Assembly: GCF_009746565.1 (NCBI RefSeq)
Contig: NZ_WRPN01000002.1
Coordinates: 496,001 to 560,000 of the forward strand
Length of the DNA: 64,000 nucleotides
Direction of reading: 5' to 3'
Source of the DNA: Mariniflexile maritimum
GTDB taxonomy: Bacteria > Bacteroidota > Bacteroidia > Flavobacteriales > Flavobacteriaceae
Shown here: positions 59,157 to 64,000 of the stretch, piece by piece
Numbering within the stretch: the first letter of the stretch is position 1
Layout: every line of letters starts with the position of its first letter
Made by a program: the position numbers and the translations under genes
The notes under the pieces: generated by a model
Told to the model about the DNA's origin: nothing
The model's database searches: none
The model's input: only the letters and a program-made list of their open reading frames with translations

Positions 59157-61835
59157 ATGAAAGAGAAGGTTGAACGAAAATATATGAGACTATCGGGACT
59201 TGAACCGTTAGTATTGAACGAAAGCAGCAATTTTATAAATGTAGGAGAACGTACAAACGTAGCGGGTTCAAAAAAATTCCTTCGGTTAATTAAGGAAGAG
59301 AAGTTTGATGAAGCCCTCGATATTGCACGGCATCAAGTTGATGGAGGCGCCCAAATTATTGATATAAATATGGACGACGGCCTGATTGATGGCAAAGAAG
59401 CGATGGTGCGTTTTCTTAATCTAATTACTGCCGAACCCGATATAGCCAGAGTACCCATCATGATCGATAGCTCGAAATGGGAAATAATCGAAGCGGGATT
59501 GAAGGTTGTGCAAGGAAAATGTGTGGTAAACTCCATTTCTTTAAAAGAAGGCGAAGAAAAATTTATTTGGGAAGCAAAACAGATAAAGCGCTATGGAGCA
59601 GCGGTTGTTATCATGGCGTTTGATGAAGTAGGGCAAGCCGATAATTACGAGCGGCGCATCGAGATTTGCAAACGTTCCTACGATATCTTAGTCAACAAAG
59701 TAGGCTTTCCTTCCGAAGATATTATTTTCGATTTAAACATATTTCCGGTGGCAACAGGTATGGATGAACACCGTCGAAACGCCATCGATTTTATTGAAGC
59801 GACCCGTTGGGTACGTCAAAATTTACCAAACGTGAGTGTAAGTGGCGGGGTAAGTAACGTATCGTTTTCTTTCAGAGGGAACGATGGCGTGCGCGAAGCG
59901 ATGCACTCGGTGTTTTTGTACCATGCCATACAAGCGGGCATGAATATGGGTATTGTAAATCCGGCACTTTTAGAGATTTATGACAATATTCCAAAAGATT
60001 TATTAGAACACGTAGAAGATGTGATGTTCGATAGGCGCGACGATGCCACCGAACGGTTATTGGATTTTGCCGAAACCGTAAAAGGCTCGAAAGAAGAAAA
60101 AACAGTCGATTTATCATGGCGAAAAGCCCCGGTTCAAGACAGAATAACGCACGCCTTGGTAAAAGGTATCGATGCTTTTATTATTGAAGATGTTGAAGAA
60201 GCCAGACAGCAAGCCGAAAAACCAATTGATGTTATTGAGGGGCATTTAATGATTGGCATGAACGTGGTAGGCGATTTATTTGGCTCCGGAAAAATGTTTT
60301 TGCCGCAGGTAGTAAAATCGGCACGCGTTATGAAAAAGGCCGTTGGATACTTAAATCCGTTTATTGAAGCTGAAAAAGGCGATGCGCAAGAGCCTGTAGG
60401 CAAAATATTAATGGCTACTGTAAAAGGCGATGTGCACGATATTGGTAAAAACATTGTAAGCGTGGTTTTGGCATGTAACAATTATGAAATAGTCGATTTA
60501 GGGGTTATGGTTCCGCCAGAAAAAATAATTGAAATGGCCATCAAGGAAAACGTTGATGCTATTGGTTTGTCTGGATTAATAACACCTTCGCTTGATGAAA
60601 TGGTGTATTTAGCAAAAGAATTGCAACGTCAAAATTTTACAATTCCGTTGCTTATTGGCGGTGCAACAACTTCAAAAGCACATACCGCCGTAAAAATTGA
60701 TACGCAATACAAAAATGCGGTGGTGCATGTTAACGATGCTTCTCGGGCCGTAACCGTTGTGGGCGATCTGTTGAACAAGAAAACCGCTAACGACTATGTT
60801 GCGAACCTAAAAAAAGATTACGATGACTTCCGAACCAAGTTCTTAAAACGCGGCAAGGAAAAATCATATATTTCGCTTGTACAGGCACGACAACGTAAAT
60901 ATAAAATTGATTGGGAAGCTTGTGAAATTGTGAAGCCCAATGAATTAGGTGTTCAAATGTTGAAGCAGTTAAGCTTGAAAGAGCTTCTGCCTTTTGTAGA
61001 TTGGAGCCCATTCTTCAGAAGTTGGGAATTGCATGGTAAGTTCCCCGATATTTTAACCGACGAACTTGTAGGTGAACAGGCCACAATTATCTATAATGAA
61101 GCTCAAAAAATGATTGAAGAAATCATTGCAAAACAATTACTAAAACCTAGGGCTGTTTTTGGCCTGTTTGAAGCAAATACCATACATGATGATGATATTT
61201 CTGTTCAGAAAAAAGGAAAGGAAATCGCTGTTTTTAGAACCTTGCGCCAGCAATTAAGCAAACGCGACGGTATTCCAAACATCGCTTTGGCCGATTTTAT
61301 AGCGCCTGCAGATTCAGGTAAAACCGATTATATAGGCGCATTCTGTGTCGCCATTTTTGGTGCACAAGAGTTGGCCGACAGCTATAAGGCCAAAGAAGAT
61401 GATTACAACGCCATCATGTCGCAAGCTATTGCCGACCGATTTGCGGAAGCATTAGCCGAATATTTACACAAAAAAATACGAACCAAACATTGGGGTTACG
61501 ATGCTGCTGAAACACTTTCAAATGAAGATTTGATTAAAGAAAGCTATAAAGGCATTCGTCCGGCACCGGGCTATCCAGCATGCCCAGACCATTTGGAAAA
61601 AGAAACCATTTGGCAATTGCTAGATGTAGAGAAAATTATTGGTGTAAAATTAACCGAAAGTATGGCCATGTGGCCAGCCTCGGCCGTTTCGGGCTATTAC
61701 TTTGCAAATCCGGAAGCAAAATATTTTGGATTGGGAAAAATTACCGACGACCAAGTTACCGACTATGCAGTTAGAAAAGGCATTACCAAAGAAAAAGCAG
61801 GAAAGTGGCTGCACCCAGCCATTGCAGATGAGTAG
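59157..61835 (+). CDS. metH: Methionine synthase MetH, folate-, cobalamin-binding and activation part
   Basis: Second piece of MetH with 892 residues. The pterin-binding domain (about 15-300; [27 protein letters not shown]) takes methyl-tetrahydrofolate. The cobalamin-binding domain (about 310-550) has the cobalt-ligating His in [11 protein letters not shown]. The activation domain (about 580-890) binds SAM for reactivation ([28 protein letters not shown]). Start at 59157 adds a short charged lead; an in-frame ATG at 59184 is also possible. It is co-transcribed with the first piece and followed by metF. Confidence 0.95.
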   Translation: MKEKVERKYMRLSGLEPLVLNESSNFINVGERTNVAGSKKFLRLIKEEKFDEALDIARHQVDGGAQIIDINMDDGLIDGKEAMVRFLNLITAEPDIARVPIMIDSSKWEIIEAGLKVVQGKCVVNSISLKEGEEKFIWEAKQIKRYGAAVVIMAFDEVGQADNYERRIEICKRSYDILVNKVGFPSEDIIFDLNIFPVATGMDEHRRNAIDFIEATRWVRQNLPNVSVSGGVSNVSFSFRGNDGVREAMHSVFLYHAIQAGMNMGIVNPALLEIYDNIPKDLLEHVEDVMFDRRDDATERLLDFAETVKGSKEEKTVDLSWRKAPVQDRITHALVKGIDAFIIEDVEEARQQAEKPIDVIEGHLMIGMNVVGDLFGSGKMFLPQVVKSARVMKKAVGYLNPFIEAEKGDAQEPVGKILMATVKGDVHDIGKNIVSVVLACNNYEIVDLGVMVPPEKIIEMAIKENVDAIGLSGLITPSLDEMVYLAKELQRQNFTIPLLIGGATTSKAHTAVKIDTQYKNAVVHVNDASRAVTVVGDLLNKKTANDYVANLKKDYDDFRTKFLKRGKEKSYISLVQARQRKYKIDWEACEIVKPNELGVQMLKQLSLKELLPFVDWSPFFRSWELHGKFPDILTDELVGEQATIIYNEAQKMIEEIIAKQLLKPRAVFGLFEANTIHDDDISVQKKGKEIAVFRTLRQQLSKRDGIPNIALADFIAPADSGKTDYIGAFCVAIFGAQELADSYKAKEDDYNAIMSQAIADRFAEALAEYLHKKIRTKHWGYDAAETLSNEDLIKESYKGIRPAPGYPACPDHLEKETIWQLLDVEKIIGVKLTESMAMWPASAVSGYYFANPEAKYFGLGKITDDQVTDYAVRKGITKEKAGKWLHPAIADE

Positions 61836-61961
61836 ATTTAGCCCTGACAAGGTTGAAAATAGAATTGATAAAAGGAAATTAAAAACGATTATTTAAAGTC
61901 CCTCCTTGCGAGAGACAAGGAAATAAAAATAATAATTAAAACAAAACACTTACACGCCCGA

Positions 61962-61991
61962 GTAGGAGTTTCTCCTCTGGGGTTTATGGGG
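61962..61991. repeat. Possible G/C-rich repeat remnant before metF
   Basis: GTAGGAGTTTCTCCTCTGGG followed by GTTTATGGGGC resembles the right arm of the G/C-rich repeats that abut proC and the sulfite reductase. It ends eight bases before the metF start. The match is weak. Confidence 0.35.
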
Positions 61992-61999
61992 CTTAAATC

Positions 62000-62956
62000 A
62001 TGAAAGTAACAGAACATATAAAAAAAGCAAACGGGAAAACATTGTTTTCTTTTGAAGTGATTCCACCTCAAAAAGGAAAAAACATTCAGGATTTATATAA
62101 TAATATCGACCCGTTAATGGAATTCAATCCACCATTTATCGATGTAACAACCTCGCGCGAAGAGTATGTGTATATCAATAAAGGCAATGGGCTACTGGAC
62201 AAGCGTATTACCCGGATGCGTCCAGGAACCGTAGGTATCTGTGCGTCAATCATGCATAAATATGGTGTTGATGCCATTCCGCATTTATTGTGTGGTGGCT
62301 TTACAAAAGAAGAAACCGAGTATGTTTTGGTTGATTGCCATTATTTAGGTTTGGATAACGTCATGGCTTTACGCGGTGATGCCATGAAGGACGAGCCTTA
62401 TTTTAAGCCCGTTGCAGGAGGTAACTGTTTCGCAAGTGAATTGGTAGCACAAATAGCCAACTTAAACAGGGGCAAATATTTGCACGACGATGTTGAGGTT
62501 GAGCATAATTCCGATTTTTGTATCGGGGTAGCAGGTTATCCTGAAAAGCACATGGAAGCACCATCGTTGGTATCCGATTTAAAACGCTTAAAGGAAAAAG
62601 TGGATGCAGGTGCCGATTATGTGGTAACCCAAATGTTTTTTGATAATACCAAATTTTTCGATTTTGTTGAAAAAGCGAGGGCCGCAGGCATTCATGTACC
62701 TATTATTCCGGGCATTAAACCCATTGCCGTAAAGCGCCATTTGCAAATTTTGCCACAGGTTTTCAAAATAGATTTGCCCCAAGATTTAATTGATGCTGTT
62801 GAAGCGTGCAAAGACAATAATGCCGTTAGGCAAGTTGGCATCGAGTTTGCCATTCAACAATCAAAAGAATTGAAAGCGGCAGGCGTTCCCGTGCTGCATT
62901 ACTATTCTATGGGCAAAAGCGACAATATTAAGGCCATTGCATCGGCGTTGTTTTAA
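62000..62956 (+). CDS. metF: Methylenetetrahydrofolate reductase MetF
   Basis: FAD enzyme that makes 5-methyl-tetrahydrofolate for MetH. The 318-residue TIM barrel has the N-terminal FSFEVIPPQKG with the catalytic Glu, DVTTSREE, MALRGDAMKDEP and GADYVVTQMFFDN. It lies 164 bases after metH and probably in the same transcript under the second SAM-I riboswitch. Confidence 0.96.
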   Translation: MKVTEHIKKANGKTLFSFEVIPPQKGKNIQDLYNNIDPLMEFNPPFIDVTTSREEYVYINKGNGLLDKRITRMRPGTVGICASIMHKYGVDAIPHLLCGGFTKEETEYVLVDCHYLGLDNVMALRGDAMKDEPYFKPVAGGNCFASELVAQIANLNRGKYLHDDVEVEHNSDFCIGVAGYPEKHMEAPSLVSDLKRLKEKVDAGADYVVTQMFFDNTKFFDFVEKARAAGIHVPIIPGIKPIAVKRHLQILPQVFKIDLPQDLIDAVEACKDNNAVRQVGIEFAIQQSKELKAAGVPVLHYYSMGKSDNIKAIASALF

Positions 62957-62992
62957 ATATTCTATTACTTTTGCTTATCTGCAAATTTGTTA

Positions 62993-64000
62993 ATGAAATT
63001 ATACGTTTTAACCTGTACGTTTTTAATGGTACAACTGTGTGTGTTTTCACAGGAAAAAGAGCATACTTACTATTTTGATGTCAATAATTTCAAAGGAAAT
63101 ATTGCCTTGCACAACAATGATATTCTCCATTTAATTCAAGGGCATCCCCAAGGCGTCATATTAAGTTGGAACAAAAAAACCTACGGATTTAACGCATGGG
63201 AACAACGCTACAACTATCCCGATTATGGAGCAACCTTGATCTACCAAGACCTTCAAAACGATGTTTTAGGAAGCAACACGTCACTTTACGCCCATTATAA
63301 TTTTTATTTTTTGAACCGAAATTTAATGTTCCGCATTGGCCAAGGCATTGCCTACACTCCCAAGCCTTATGATAAAGTAACCAATTATAGAAACATTGCT
63401 TTTGGCACCCATTTGTTAAGCAGTACGTTTATGATGCTCAATTATAAAAAGGAACGGCTTATCGACAATCTTGGGCTTCAAGCGGGACTGTCTTTAATTC
63501 ATTACTCAAATGCCAATGTAAAAGCGCCCAATGCAAGCATCAATACCATTGCTTTAAATTTGGGAATAACTTATAATTTGGATGCTGAAGCACCTAAATT
63601 TATAACCACAATTTCAGAAAGTGAAAAAGAAAAATTCAGCCAACCCATCAAATACAATGTGGTTTTTAGGGGCGGCGTAAATGAAAGCGATGTGGTAGGC
63701 AGTGGCCAGTTTCCGTTTTACATTGTTTCAGCGTATGCCGATAAACGCATCAACGTAAAGAGCGCCCTTCAGTTGGGGGCCGATGTGTTTTTTTCAAATT
63801 TCCTGAAAGAACTTATATATTACCAAAGTGTGGCGTTTCCTGAAGAAAATGTGTCTGGAGATGAAGATTATAAACGGGTTGGTGTTTTTGTGGGACACGA
63901 GTTGTTTATAAATAGAACTTCCTTAGAAACGCAATTGGGCTATTATGTGTATTATCCATTTGATTTTGAAGGGCGTACCTATTTAAGAATTGGTTTAAAA
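62993..64000 (+). CDS. PagL-like acyloxyacyl hydrolase (lipid A deacylase family), partial
   Basis: The open frame runs from ATG 62993 through the window end (336 codons, no stop). A signal peptide (KLYVLTCTFLMVQLCVFS) precedes an outer-membrane beta-barrel pattern. The PagL/acyloxyacyl-hydrolase signature HYSNA with following NASINT (as in HxSNA...N) sits at about residue 165, giving the catalytic His and Ser. Such enzymes trim lipid A acyl chains. The visible length already exceeds small PagL (about 170) and fits the longer Bacteroidota form. Substrate specificity is inferred from family. Confidence 0.85.
   Translation, partial: MKLYVLTCTFLMVQLCVFSQEKEHTYYFDVNNFKGNIALHNNDILHLIQGHPQGVILSWNKKTYGFNAWEQRYNYPDYGATLIYQDLQNDVLGSNTSLYAHYNFYFLNRNLMFRIGQGIAYTPKPYDKVTNYRNIAFGTHLLSSTFMMLNYKKERLIDNLGLQAGLSLIHYSNANVKAPNASINTIALNLGITYNLDAEAPKFITTISESEKEKFSQPIKYNVVFRGGVNESDVVGSGQFPFYIVSAYADKRINVKSALQLGADVFFSNFLKELIYYQSVAFPEENVSGDEDYKRVGVFVGHELFINRTSLETQLGYYVYYPFDFEGRTYLRIGLK

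Noticed and set aside
1-64000. tRNA, rRNA, CRISPR array, prophage or replication origin
   Set aside because: No cloverleaf or rRNA-like sequence, no regularly spaced repeat array, and no phage structural gene was seen; the palindromic repeats are dispersed, not arrayed.

Overview
The window looks like chromosomal DNA of a marine- or soil-type member of the Flavobacteriaceae (phylum Bacteroidota). The evidence is AT-rich spacers, start regions without Shine-Dalgarno sequences, promoters with the Bacteroidota TAnnTTTG -7 box, a TonB receptor with a CarboxypepD_reg-like N-terminus, ECF sigma/anti-sigma genes, and several families of short palindromic repeats typical of this group. It is almost entirely an amino-acid biosynthesis neighbourhood. 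I saw no rRNA, tRNA, CRISPR array or prophage.

Layout. 1-1041: cut-off IS3-family element whose transposase needs a -1 frameshift. 1109-2508: metK on the minus strand, with a SAM-II/SAM-V-like riboswitch candidate. 2600-8617: ilvD-ilvB-ilvN-ilvC behind an attenuator-like leader. 8729-14566: an aldo/keto reductase, a methyltransferase, and a minus-strand set of two Tat-exported Gfo/Idh/MocA oxidoreductases plus a tandem DUF1080 protein, which suggests periplasmic 3-keto-glycoside chemistry. 14763-16373: gapN. 16499-28903: a 12-gene arginine/proline operon (two GNAT genes, argG, argC, proC, argD, proA, proB, argF', argB, argE, argH) behind an Arg-rich leader peptide. 28947-36010: ECF sigma, anti-sigma and CIA30 genes converging on a four-gene operon (two DUF4331 halves, a TPR lipoprotein, a TonB receptor) of unknown function. 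36251-36607: a small SET-domain protein. 37001-39339: leuB and leuA. 39488-41038: a helical-repeat protein of unknown function. 41158-47426: SAM-I riboswitch, metY, a triple fusion MetX-aspartokinase-homoserine dehydrogenase, and metZ. 47440-57807: an Rrf2 regulator and a sulfate-assimilation/cysteine operon. 57962-62956: a second SAM-I riboswitch, split metH, and metF. 62993 to the end: a cut-off PagL-like lipid A deacylase.

How it works together. Sulfate is activated (CysDN), reduced (CysH, siroheme sulfite reductase with its siroheme-making and NADPH-linked partner genes) and fixed into cysteine (CysE, CysM) or O-acylhomoserine (MetY/MetZ). The fused MetX-ThrA protein supplies homoserine and its acyl ester. 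MetH/MetF finish methionine and MetK makes SAM, which the three riboswitches can sense. The arginine cluster appears to use acylated intermediates with a succinyl-type transcarbamylase and carries the proline genes because both pathways start at glutamate.

The most unusual points are the Arg leader peptide, two different SAM-riboswitch types, repeat sequences that have become coding sequence in argC and metH, a structured repeat found twice between convergent genes, and the DUF4331/TPR/TonB/ECF set.
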